Program-made: the position numbers and the translations under genes | Assembly: GCA_030642425.1 (NCBI GenBank) | Contig: DAOWNU010000111.1 | Coordinates: forward strand, 1-6,537 | DNA length: 6,537 nt | Reading direction: 5' to 3' | DNA from: a bacterium | GTDB lineage: Bacteria > UBP14 > UBA6098 | The notes under the pieces: model-generated | Seen by the model: the letters and a program-made list of their open reading frames with translations, nothing else | What the model was told of the DNA's origin: nothing | Database searches by the model: none | In this document: in pieces, positions 1 to 6,198 of the stretch | Layout: every line of letters begins with the position of its first letter | How positions within the stretch are numbered: position 1 is the first letter of the stretch

Positions 1-545
1 CATTTCAAATACACGATCTGTCTTACTGTCGATTTTTCGCCGGATGACAGACGCGCGAAATATGTGCCCGATGGTAAATCTCCGCCCCAGGTTAGCTCGT
101 AATGACCGGGAGTCATCGATTCTCCGCGGATAGGTGTATCGACAATTCTGCCGAGAATGTCGTAAAACTCGAATGTTACAGGCGCGTCCGATTCGACCTC
201 GAACTCGATTCTGCAGGTCGGGTTGAACGGATTCGGCGCTGTCGAATTTATCCCGAAAACGAACGGGCGCTTAACATCGTCGCCGTCCTCGCCGGGATGA
301 TTCTCTTCCGGTTTCTCGTCGATTTTCACACAGCATCCTTCGAAGACACACAGATAACCCGCGCAGAGTTCGGTCGAAGATTCGACTCTGCAACCGATAA
401 TCGGCTGACCGATAGAGGCCCAAACCGTGTCGCCCGAAGCCGGCGAGCGCATCCCGCCGCCGCCATCGAACACCCACCAGTTTATCTCGGTCTGCGCGAA
501 CACGACTGCGGCGAGCAGAAGCGTTAATATTATTAACTTTCGCAT
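1..545 (-). CDS. Small exported protein with T9SS-like C-terminal sorting tail (stop codon cut by window edge)
   Basis: Open reading frame of 181 residues running to the left edge. Residues 1-17 form a signal peptide: basic MRK, a leucine-rich core, then VFA before Gln18. Residues 20-65 carry a WWVFDGGGG...SIGQP...AGYL pattern seen in many short secreted proteins of FCB candidate phyla. Five cysteines lie between C52 and C72, followed by an acidic linker (75-90). Residues 97-181 are a T9SS/FlgD-Ig-like sorting domain with APNPFNPT, a YDILGR strand, LPSGTYF and the ending RQIVYLK. That ending is how such tails finish, and the next two bases read TG on this strand, so a TGA stop probably falls one base outside the window. 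The start is supported by GAGGG at 550-554 and by the signal peptide. The gene begins 10 bp after the upstream 500-aa gene and is probably translated from the same message. Export through Sec and then T9SS, ending at or beyond the outer membrane, is inferred from the tail. The molecular function is unknown. Confidence 0.9.
   Translation of the reverse strand, partial: MRKLIILTLLLAAVVFAQTEINWWVFDGGGGMRSPASGDTVWASIGQPIIGCRVESSTELCAGYLCVFEGCCVKIDEKPEENHPGEDGDDVKRPFVFGINSTAPNPFNPTCRIEFEVESDAPVTFEFYDILGRIVDTPIRGESMTPGHYELTWGGDLPSGTYFARLSSGEKSTVRQIVYLK
3..257 (-). other. T9SS-like sorting domain of the 181-aa protein
   Basis: This segment encodes residues 97-181. Anchor points are NPFNP at the first strand, FYDILGR in the middle and PSGTYFARL followed by a short basic/hydrophobic end. 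It aligns by eye over its whole length with the tail at 5947-6195 on the other strand (IPNPFNPS, MFDITGK, PSGIYMLRA, RKAVLLK). The two cargo proteins therefore probably use the same export route. Whether the host has T9SS machinery cannot be seen here. Confidence 0.85.
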
Positions 546-549
546 ATCG

Positions 550-554
550 CCCTC
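550..554 (-). promoter_or_regulatory. Ribosome binding site GAGGG for the 181-aa gene
   Basis: GAGGG on the minus strand sits in the 10-bp gap between the TAA stop (558-556) of the upstream gene and the ATG at 545, with a 4-nt spacer. The spacing is slightly short. The tight junction suggests translational coupling within a two-gene operon. Confidence 0.6.
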
Positions 555-555
555 T

Positions 556-2058
556 TTAATGGATCTGAGTATTAAAGTAATCCACGCCCATTTCGGCAGG
601 ATAACCGTATGCTTCGGGATCGAGCAATTTACCCTTCTCGAAATTGCCATTGCCCTTTTCCTCTTCGACAGGTTTATAAAGCCTGCGCATCACAGGATCG
701 TCGCGGTCGGCCATAACTGTGTAGCTAACCACCCGGTCGGGATCGCCATATATACGAAGCGTTGTTCCTCCGTCTTCGAATTCGTATCCTACAGGGAATG
801 GTCTTCCTATCGGTGTTATCTGCGCTATCGCATCTTTTTCGCGAACCAGCGCGCTATAATATTCTGGCATCTCCACCGTGGCTTCACCGGAACCATCGAG
901 TGTAACCTTACCCGGATAAACACACATATTCCAGGGGGATTCTACGAAATTGTGGCGTAGGGTTTTGTTCTCCGGGTCCAGCGGATGATCGATGAGGAAT
1001 GAGCCTGAGCTTTTACTTAAAGCTCCAGAAACATGGACAGTCCCGTTGAAAAAACCGGCAAAACAATTTGTAGCTTCTAAGCTAGCGCATCCATAGACAC
1101 CAAAATTATGTGTGCCGGTGCCGCTCGCGTATCCATGAAGCCCATATTTTCTCCCGGTAGAGTTAAAGGCGTTTCCTATAACACCGTAATAATACCCACC
1201 CCCCGTGTCGTTATATACTCCAAGAGCGCCATTTACTGCATCAGTTGAGTATTCTCCATAAACTGAATTATAGGATGTTCCATCCACTGGAGTTGTTACT
1301 TTGCAGAAGTAACCTTTCATATTTCCATCAACAGCATGGGTTTTAGCTGTTGGGATTGTTGTTCCGATTCCAATATCGTTGCTCGGTGTGATATAGAATG
1401 TTCCATCGCCTGTTGATGTTTCGGATATGCCCCAACCGTTATCACCCATCATTCCTGCGTACCAGTTGTTCGTGCTACCTGTTTTGTAGTGGATTAATCC
1501 GTTGTCTGCTGCATCACCTCTTCTGATTATTAATCCTGCGCTGTTGGTTCCGGATTGCACTTGCATCCAGGCCGCAACGGTCTCCTTACCAACATCTAAT
1601 AAATAAGCGGGATTGCTTAATCCGATAGCGATATAACCGGTATGGTAGATATCACCTGTCAAACCGCTGCCTGAGTTGTAGGCCCAGTCACCGTCGGTTA
1701 TCGTATAGGGCGAACTTGTTAGCTTATATCGCGGTGTAATCTCCGGAGCGCTCTCGACGGAAAGGCCAATCCAGTATTGCTCGTTGAAATCCACTCCGGC
1801 GCTTGCGAATGTGTTAACCCCTCCAAGCTCGACGCTGAACAGACCGTCAACAATGGACCATACGAAGTGGTCCTCTGTCCACAGCGCCGTCCCTCCAGCT
1901 TCGAAGTTATAGAGCTTAAATTCAATATTCCTCGCTCCATTGACAGGGACTCCGCCTTCGACGATCCTTCCCTGGAAAGAAATAACGTTCTCTACAAGCG
2001 CTGCGAATGTTACGGCCGAGATTACCATAATCGTTAGACAAATAACAAGCTTTTTCAT
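556..2058 (-). CDS. Exported fibre-like surface protein with IDHPLDPENK C-terminal domain
   Basis: 500 residues. A signal peptide spans residues 1-19 (MKK, hydrophobic core, VTFA). Residues 25-120 form a beta-sandwich-like module (ISFQGRI, FKLYN, LWTE, DGLFSVELGG, FNEQYWIGLSV, EITPRY, SPYTI) common at the N-terminus of secreted proteins in FCB candidate phyla. Residues 125-245 hold two copies of a tail-fibre-like motif, IAIG..NPAYLLDVG and IGIGTTIPTAKTHAVDG, with NWYAGMMGDNGWGIS between them. Residues 247-350 are glycine/tyrosine-rich repeats (SVYGEY, YGVIGNA, YGLHGYA, FGVYGCA) ending NGTVHVSGALSKS. Residues 353-500 are a conserved domain of unknown function (IDHPLDPENK, FVESP, ITPIGRPF, ADRDDPVMR, EEEKG, PEAYGYP, MGVDYF). 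No peptidase S74 chaperone signature and no T9SS tail were seen. It is the first gene of the minus-strand cluster. It probably forms an extended, perhaps trimeric, surface structure; that is inference from resemblance to fibre proteins. Base composition of the middle differs from the ends. Confidence 0.92.
   Translation of the reverse strand: MKKLVICLTIMVISAVTFAALVENVISFQGRIVEGGVPVNGARNIEFKLYNFEAGGTALWTEDHFVWSIVDGLFSVELGGVNTFASAGVDFNEQYWIGLSVESAPEITPRYKLTSSPYTITDGDWAYNSGSGLTGDIYHTGYIAIGLSNPAYLLDVGKETVAAWMQVQSGTNSAGLIIRRGDAADNGLIHYKTGSTNNWYAGMMGDNGWGISETSTGDGTFYITPSNDIGIGTTIPTAKTHAVDGNMKGYFCKVTTPVDGTSYNSVYGEYSTDAVNGALGVYNDTGGGYYYGVIGNAFNSTGRKYGLHGYASGTGTHNFGVYGCASLEATNCFAGFFNGTVHVSGALSKSSGSFLIDHPLDPENKTLRHNFVESPWNMCVYPGKVTLDGSGEATVEMPEYYSALVREKDAIAQITPIGRPFPVGYEFEDGGTTLRIYGDPDRVVSYTVMADRDDPVMRRLYKPVEEEKGNGNFEKGKLLDPEAYGYPAEMGVDYFNTQIH
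1011..1690 (-). other. Low-G+C central segment inside the fibre-like gene
   Basis: Hand counting 1021-1620 gives 268 G or C in 600 bases (about 45%). Sample lines 2341-2400 and 5401-5460 each give 60%. Codon choice shifts with it: GGA, ACA, CCA, GCA and TCA dominate here, while GGC, ACG, CCG and TCG prevail in the neighbouring genes. The segment corresponds to residues 125-350, the fibre-like and glycine-rich part. The boundaries are approximate. Confidence 0.65.
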
Positions 2059-2064
2059 CTTGAC

Positions 2065-2070
2065 CCTCCT
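2065..2070 (-). promoter_or_regulatory. Strong Shine-Dalgarno AGGAGG for the 500-aa gene
   Basis: Read on the minus strand, AAAGGAGGG spans 2072-2064, with the AGGAGG core six bases before the ATG at 2058. This fixes the start, which is immediately followed by a signal peptide. Confidence 0.85.
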
Positions 2071-2100
2071 TTAGGGCTAAGGTTTTAGTTTTGTGCTATC

Positions 2101-2128
2101 AATATACTACTTTTTATTCATTGCACAA
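2101..2128 (-). promoter_or_regulatory. Candidate sigma-70-type promoter for the minus-strand cluster
   Basis: On the minus strand TTGTGC (2128-2123) is followed after 16 bases by TATATT (2106-2101). The -10 matches the consensus at five of six positions and the -35 at three of six. The spacer is A-rich. Transcription would start near 2094, leaving a leader of about 36 nt that contains the Shine-Dalgarno sequence. The match is by eye against the E. coli-type consensus; FCB bacteria can use different promoter motifs, so this is tentative. Confidence 0.4.
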
Positions 2129-2177
2129 GAGAATTGTTCCGTGTCCAATCGGCGACAGGGCCGCATCCGAGCGGGGG

Positions 2178-2202
2178 CGGTATTCACCCAGCCATAATGC
2201 CG
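2178..2202 (+). other. Imperfect hairpin in the intergenic region
   Basis: CGGTATT (2178-2184) can pair with AATGCCG (2196-2202), giving seven pairs including one T-G wobble around an 11-base loop. The wobble becomes a C-A mismatch in the opposite strand's RNA, so any RNA role would favour the plus strand. No T-run follows, so it is not a terminator. It could be chance. Confidence 0.25.
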
Positions 2203-2212
2203 ATTCTTGTGA

Positions 2213-2230
2213 CCGTTGGAAACCCCACGG
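2213..2230 (+). other. Second imperfect hairpin in the intergenic region
   Basis: CCGTTGG (2213-2219) faces CCCACGG (2224-2230) across a four-base AAAC loop, with six G-C or A-T pairs and one mismatch. It lies ten bases after the first hairpin and has no T-tract. If the glycosyltransferase message starts upstream of about 2175, both would sit in its leader. That is unproven. Confidence 0.25.
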
Positions 2231-2300
2231 GCGATCATCCGGGTTGTTCCTCTTCGGAAAACACTTGATATTTCCCAAAAGATTGTTAAATTCAATCGTG

Positions 2301-3452
2301 ATGGTCGATAACACACGAATAGCGCTTGTTCACGATTTCCTGATTCAATCCGGCGGCGCCGAACAGGTTCTCAGGGCGATCCACGACATTTTCCCCGACG
2401 CGCCGGTTTTCACACTGGTCTATGATAAAAAGCGCATGCCGGAAGAATTCCACTCGTGGGATATACGCCCCGTGGGTTGGTCGCAACGGCTTCCGCGGAT
2501 GCATCGGTGGTATAAATACTATATGCCGCTCTATCCCACGATGATCGAGCAGATGGACCTGCGCGAATTCGACCTTGTAATATCGAGCAGTCATCTCGTC
2601 GCAAAAGGAATTCTCACGCGAAGCGAGACATTGCACCTTTGCTATTGCTACACACCGATGCGTCAGGCATGGGAAATGTATTTCGACTACAAACACGGCT
2701 ACACGCGGTCGGGTTTCAAGCCCAAGCGCGAGTTGTTCAAGTTCTTTTATCCTATTGCGCTGAATTACGTTCGAATGTGGGATCGCCTTGCCGCCGAGCG
2801 CGTGGATCATTTTATCGCCTGTTCCCGGACGACGTCCAGAAGAATAAAGAAATTCTATAACCGGGATTCCACAATAATCTACCCGCCGGTGAAAACGGAT
2901 AAGTTCAAGGTTCTGCCGGAAAACGAGATCGGGGATTATTTTGTCTGCCTTTCGCGGATGGTTCCTTATAAGCGTGTCGATCTGGCGGTCCTTGCCTTCC
3001 GGGAACTGGATATGCCGCTTTATATTGCCGGCGACGGCCCACAATTATCCCAGCTTAAAAAGATTGCCGGGCCGAAAACGAAATTTCTCGGAAATATCGA
3101 CGAAAAGGAAAAGATCGATCTTTTTGCCGGATGCCGCGCGCTTATTTTTCCCGGCCGGGAGGATTTTGGGATCGTTCCGGTGGAGGCTCAGGCCTCGGGA
3201 CGACCGGTTATCGCCTATGGCGCGGGCGGCGCCACCGAGACCGTTATCGACGGCAAAACGGGCCTGTTTTTCAGCGAGCAAACGCCGGAGAATCTTGTCG
3301 AGGCTGTCGAAAGATTCGATAGATCGAGTTTCGATCCGGCGGACGCTGTGAACTCCGCAAGGCGTTTCGACGAGGCCGTATTCAAAAGAAAGATCGAGGA
3401 TTGGATATGGTCGAGATTCGAAGATTTCAAGCAAGAATTGAAGGAGGGTTGA
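2301..3452 (+). CDS. Family 4 glycosyltransferase, WbaZ-like (probable mannosyltransferase)
   Basis: 383 residues, a normal length for this GT-B retaining family. The N-terminal acceptor domain opens with RIALVHDFLIQSGGAEQVL (6-24), followed by FPDAPVFTLVYD (31-42), DLVISSSHLVAKG (91-103) and CYCYTPMRQAW (114-124), all hallmarks of WbaZ-like GT4 enzymes. The C-terminal donor domain has CLSRMVPYKRVDLAV (216-230, with the phosphate-contacting K/R pair 224-225), IAGDGP (242-247), FLGNID (262-267) and the E-x7-E signature E287-E295 in GREDFGIVPVEAQASG. Such enzymes add a sugar from a nucleotide donor to growing O-antigen or exopolysaccharide on the cytoplasmic face of the membrane. The donor sugar cannot be read from sequence. 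ATG 2301 is chosen because the family starts a few residues before the IALVHDF strand; GTG 2298 and TTG 2283 are alternatives. No Shine-Dalgarno precedes it. The end of the gene carries the ribosome binding site of the next gene. Confidence 0.9.
   Translation: MVDNTRIALVHDFLIQSGGAEQVLRAIHDIFPDAPVFTLVYDKKRMPEEFHSWDIRPVGWSQRLPRMHRWYKYYMPLYPTMIEQMDLREFDLVISSSHLVAKGILTRSETLHLCYCYTPMRQAWEMYFDYKHGYTRSGFKPKRELFKFFYPIALNYVRMWDRLAAERVDHFIACSRTTSRRIKKFYNRDSTIIYPPVKTDKFKVLPENEIGDYFVCLSRMVPYKRVDLAVLAFRELDMPLYIAGDGPQLSQLKKIAGPKTKFLGNIDEKEKIDLFAGCRALIFPGREDFGIVPVEAQASGRPVIAYGAGGATETVIDGKTGLFFSEQTPENLVEAVERFDRSSFDPADAVNSARRFDEAVFKRKIEDWIWSRFEDFKQELKEG
3441..3447 (+). promoter_or_regulatory. Shine-Dalgarno AAGGAGG for the 914-aa gene
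   Basis: AAGGAGG lies within the last codons of the glycosyltransferase gene, six bases before the ATG at 3454. The two genes are separated by a single base after TGA, so translation is probably coupled. This site favours ATG 3454 over the in-frame ATG at 3463. Confidence 0.85.
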
Positions 3453-3453
3453 G

Positions 3454-6198
3454 ATGAGAAGGATGCATTTATTGCTGATTATCCTGTTGTTTGTTGTTCA
3501 CGCCGGGGGGTTCGAGTTCGATTCGCCGTGGAACAGCGGCGGCAGAGCGATTTCTTCCGCGCTGGAAATCCCGCCCGACCCGACATATTACAATATCGCT
3601 TCATTCGATAACTGGATACCTTCGGGGGGCGCCCAGATATTTCTCGTATTCCCGAGACGCCCGCTCAATGCCGAAATCGACACGACTTGGGAGGGCATAG
3701 TCCGACCGCAGTTCATTCTCAGTTCGCGATACGACGTCGATACGGTATTCACCGAAGACGCGACGACCGGGGCGAGCCTGGAGCTTATTCCGGTCAACGA
3801 AGAGATGGGCATGGCGCTAATAAGGGCGGAGGGAGAGGGCTATTTTTCCGTCCGGGCGACAGACTTTTACAGCGCGATGAAGCCTTCGATACCGATGCTG
3901 TTCGAGGTGAAGCCTTCGGGCACGGAAGCGACGCGATGGGGCATTTTCGGTTTCGATGTCGTGCTGCATGAAGACCATTTTACTCCACATTGGGCGGCGG
4001 CTATCGACGATTCCGGCAGGGTTGTGCCTTCGTATATGCCGGGGCTGACTATGGATTATGTCACGGTCGCGGTAGTCGGGGAGAGCAACCCGGACTCGAG
4101 CGCGGGAATCATGAACCTTGTCACAATGGCGCCCTCTCCCGAGGCCGTTCTTCCGATTATTTACGGCATGGCCCCTTTTTATATCTGGGATACGGAGAGC
4201 GAAACGATTAAAGTCGTGGCCTACGCCGCGGATACGCTGGCAATAAGCGACACTATCGAGATATTTATCGCTCCCGAAGGCGACGCCCCTTTTCTTATGA
4301 CATCCACTTTCGAGAGCATGCGCGTATCGCAGGATCAAAACACGAATGTATATGCGATGGCTTTCACCGGCAGCGATCTAGATCCCACAAACAACAGCAC
4401 ACTGGTGCGTTTAAGTCCGATAGACCTGACCGGAGCGGAAAGCGCGGTTATCGATCCTTTCGATTGGCGCAGGCTCACGGGCGGCATGGTGGGTTTCTCG
4501 TTTTTAGATACCGAGCCGGACACGCTTTGCGTCTTTATTTCTGCGGAGACCGACTCGATTCCCAAACTCGAAACGCCTTTTTACTCGCCGCTTCAGGTGG
4601 TGCCGCCGAATATCGCCCTAAAATTCGAATACAACGGGCCGAACCTTATTATTGTGGGCGATACGATCAAATTAGTTGTCGAGGCGATCAACGGACTCGG
4701 GGAGATCGACACTTCGCTCGAAGCGTTTTTCACCGTGGAGTTCTGGGACGATTACGACAGCAGCGCGACGGTAATAGACTCGGCTTCGGGAACGGCGTGG
4801 AATGTCAACCGGACGGAAGAAACTGTCCTGCACATGACGAAAGGACGTTATGCGCTCTATCTTACGAACACTATGCCCGAAACTCTCTATTTCGTGGCGC
4901 GGGACGCCGAATTGGTCGGGCTTTTCGATCAGGGATTGATAGGGTTCGTCCACGAACACGAAATCGTTTTTGAAGAGGGCGACTCCGGCGGGGCGCCTCA
5001 ATATCGGTTCGCGCTTTCGGATATGGGTATGTATCCTGCGGGCGAATGGTGTGAGGTTACTATCACGGCGCGGACGGGCGCCGGTCTTATCGACGCTTCT
5101 TACGACGGCACGGCGGTCGTTCTGCTTGGCGGGTTTGGCATAACAGACCCACCGGCCGGAATAACCGATTTCGATAACGGTATCGCGACGATCTCCGTCC
5201 GCAACGATTCTTCGGAAATGGCCGATGTCGAGGTCAGCGGGCCGCTCTTGCCGGATCATGCAATGATAATGTTCCTCGAAAGAGGCTCCGGCGGCGTGCT
5301 TTTCCCATTCGATTTTCCGGATTGGTTCCCGATAGGAACTTCCCGGAATATCATGGTCGGGATTATGAATATCGACGGCATTTCAGTCACATGGGACGGC
5401 GCCGCGGATATCTCGGTTATCGACCCGAACGACAACGGCAGTATTTCCGCGCCCGATTCGGTGATTATTATCGGCGGTCTCGGGAATTTCGCCATCTCCA
5501 ATATCGACGCCGAGCGTTTCACACTTACTGCGGATACCGGCGGCGACGAGGGCTATTTCGACCTGTCGATAGAAAGCAGGGCTTTGCTCAACGCCGTTCT
5601 GCCGTGCAGCTGCGAGGTTGCCGCGATCCTCGATTCTATTATCTTTTCCGTAACCGATACCGCCTTCAATCTTTTCGCCTATTCCTGCACGGTCGAGATC
5701 GAGATTGTGGAGAGCAATCCCAACGGCAGCGTCAGCTACAACAGTGAGGCCTATATCGCCGGCGGCTACGGCGTGGCGGTTCTCGAAAACACCGAAAACG
5801 AGACCCTGTCCGTGTATGTTACAATCCCGGATAACCAATTCTTATACATGGACATGACTCCCGTTGCCGAGTGGAATTATCTCGCCGGTGAGATAGTCTA
5901 TTTCGTCAGCGCTATCGGCGAATCGAATCTGCCGTTGGAATTCGACCTGAGCCGCGTTATCCCGAATCCGTTCAATCCGTCGTTCACCGTTAATGTCGCA
6001 GTTCCCGAAAAGGGCCGCGTGAAAATCGAGATGTTCGATATTACCGGCAAAAAGGTTATGGAGCTTCTGAACGAACAGCTCTCCGCCGGAACACACGAGC
6101 TGAAATTCAACGTGTCCGATAGACCCTCCGGCATTTATATGCTCAGAGCGGTTTTCGGCGATAACACATTAACCCGCAAAGCGGTTCTGCTGAAATGA
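3454..6198 (+). CDS. Large exported multi-domain protein with Ig-like repeats and T9SS-like sorting tail
   Basis: 914 residues. A signal peptide occupies about residues 1-17 (MRRMH, then a Leu/Ile core ending VHA). Residues 20-385 are beta-rich and I do not recognise them; they contain no obvious catalytic motif. Residues 399-791 look like a string of about four Ig-like or invasin/filamin-type repeats with recurring G(D)TI-V-I...G...V...T strands; the last two share NPNGSVS/DPNDNGSIS followed by a GG-G turn. Residues 832-914 are a sorting domain: SRVIPNPFNPS, EMFDITGKKV, LSAGTHEL, PSGIYML, ending RKAVLLK. The expected route is Sec then T9SS, to the outside of the outer membrane. The gene follows the glycosyltransferase by one base and overlaps the next gene by four. 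Few cysteines are present (C359, C533, C718, C720, C745). A structural or adhesive surface role is the best guess, because no enzyme domain is visible; it remains unproven. Confidence 0.92.
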   Translation: MRRMHLLLIILLFVVHAGGFEFDSPWNSGGRAISSALEIPPDPTYYNIASFDNWIPSGGAQIFLVFPRRPLNAEIDTTWEGIVRPQFILSSRYDVDTVFTEDATTGASLELIPVNEEMGMALIRAEGEGYFSVRATDFYSAMKPSIPMLFEVKPSGTEATRWGIFGFDVVLHEDHFTPHWAAAIDDSGRVVPSYMPGLTMDYVTVAVVGESNPDSSAGIMNLVTMAPSPEAVLPIIYGMAPFYIWDTESETIKVVAYAADTLAISDTIEIFIAPEGDAPFLMTSTFESMRVSQDQNTNVYAMAFTGSDLDPTNNSTLVRLSPIDLTGAESAVIDPFDWRRLTGGMVGFSFLDTEPDTLCVFISAETDSIPKLETPFYSPLQVVPPNIALKFEYNGPNLIIVGDTIKLVVEAINGLGEIDTSLEAFFTVEFWDDYDSSATVIDSASGTAWNVNRTEETVLHMTKGRYALYLTNTMPETLYFVARDAELVGLFDQGLIGFVHEHEIVFEEGDSGGAPQYRFALSDMGMYPAGEWCEVTITARTGAGLIDASYDGTAVVLLGGFGITDPPAGITDFDNGIATISVRNDSSEMADVEVSGPLLPDHAMIMFLERGSGGVLFPFDFPDWFPIGTSRNIMVGIMNIDGISVTWDGAADISVIDPNDNGSISAPDSVIIIGGLGNFAISNIDAERFTLTADTGGDEGYFDLSIESRALLNAVLPCSCEVAAILDSIIFSVTDTAFNLFAYSCTVEIEIVESNPNGSVSYNSEAYIAGGYGVAVLENTENETLSVYVTIPDNQFLYMDMTPVAEWNYLAGEIVYFVSAIGESNLPLEFDLSRVIPNPFNPSFTVNVAVPEKGRVKIEMFDITGKKVMELLNEQLSAGTHELKFNVSDRPSGIYMLRAVFGDNTLTRKAVLLK
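5032..5826 (+). repeat. Diverged Ig-like protein repeats within the 914-aa protein
   Basis: Three units are visible by eye: residues 527-596, 625-695 and 726-791. Each has a pattern of an opening hydrophobic strand, a (D/S)xxx(A/V)x(V/I)x(V/L/I) strand, a Gly-rich turn, then I/V-x-(N/D) and a final alternating strand. Units 2 and 3 are closest: DPNDNGSIS / SNPNGSVS, IIGGLG / IAGGYG, then N-x-(D/T)-x-E-x-x-x-L. A weaker fourth unit may lie at residues 399-485 (4648-4908). The repeats are in the protein only; no obvious DNA repeat remains. Confidence 0.55.
5947..6195 (+). other. T9SS-like sorting domain of the 914-aa protein
   Basis: Residues 832-914 match the T9SS type A / FlgD-Ig-like tail pattern: NPFNPS, alternating VNVAV and VKIEMFD strands, ITGKKV, SAGTHEL, PSGIYML and a final short RKAVLLK at the extreme C-terminus. 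In known T9SS bacteria this tail directs passage across the outer membrane and is often removed. That knowledge is from Bacteroidota and is applied here by analogy. Confidence 0.88.

Larger units (their letters stand above)
2059..2300. other. Divergent intergenic region between the two gene clusters
   Basis: 242 bp separate the two divergent clusters. The left third is A+T-rich and holds the candidate promoter and ribosome binding site for the minus-strand genes. The middle (about 2150-2255) is G+C-rich and contains two imperfect hairpins. The right end (2265-2292) has TTGATA and TTAAAT 15 bases apart, a weak promoter-like pair for the plus strand. A frame stays open upstream of the glycosyltransferase back to an ATG at 2091. 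Its residues do not resemble the family's N-terminus, so I treat it as chance read-through. No RNA gene was recognised. Confidence 0.6.

Noticed and set aside
102..960. Plus-strand open frames (102-527 and 427-960) opposite the two exported proteins
   Set aside because: Their Arg/Ile-rich products lack signal peptides or motifs. The minus-strand reading gives clear signal peptides and conserved domains.
556..2058. Phage or prophage tail fibre gene
   Set aside because: It has a clear Sec signal peptide, which phage fibres lack. No phage structural, integrase or lysis genes are nearby, so a bacterial surface protein is a better reading.
2147..2205. Inverted repeat AATCGGC / GCCGATT in the spacer
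   Set aside because: It has seven base pairs across a 45-base loop and competes with shorter hairpins. This is within chance expectation.
2091..2300. 70-codon N-terminal extension of the glycosyltransferase from an ATG at 2091
   Set aside because: The extension is rich in Arg/Ser/His/Cys, unlike any GT4 N-terminus. It lies over the intergenic region, and the family motif IALVHDF starts just after ATG 2301.
2292..3044. 250-codon open frame on the minus strand opposite the glycosyltransferase
   Set aside because: It is antisense to a well-recognised enzyme, with no family motif and no ribosome binding site. It fits a shadow of G+C-rich codon use.
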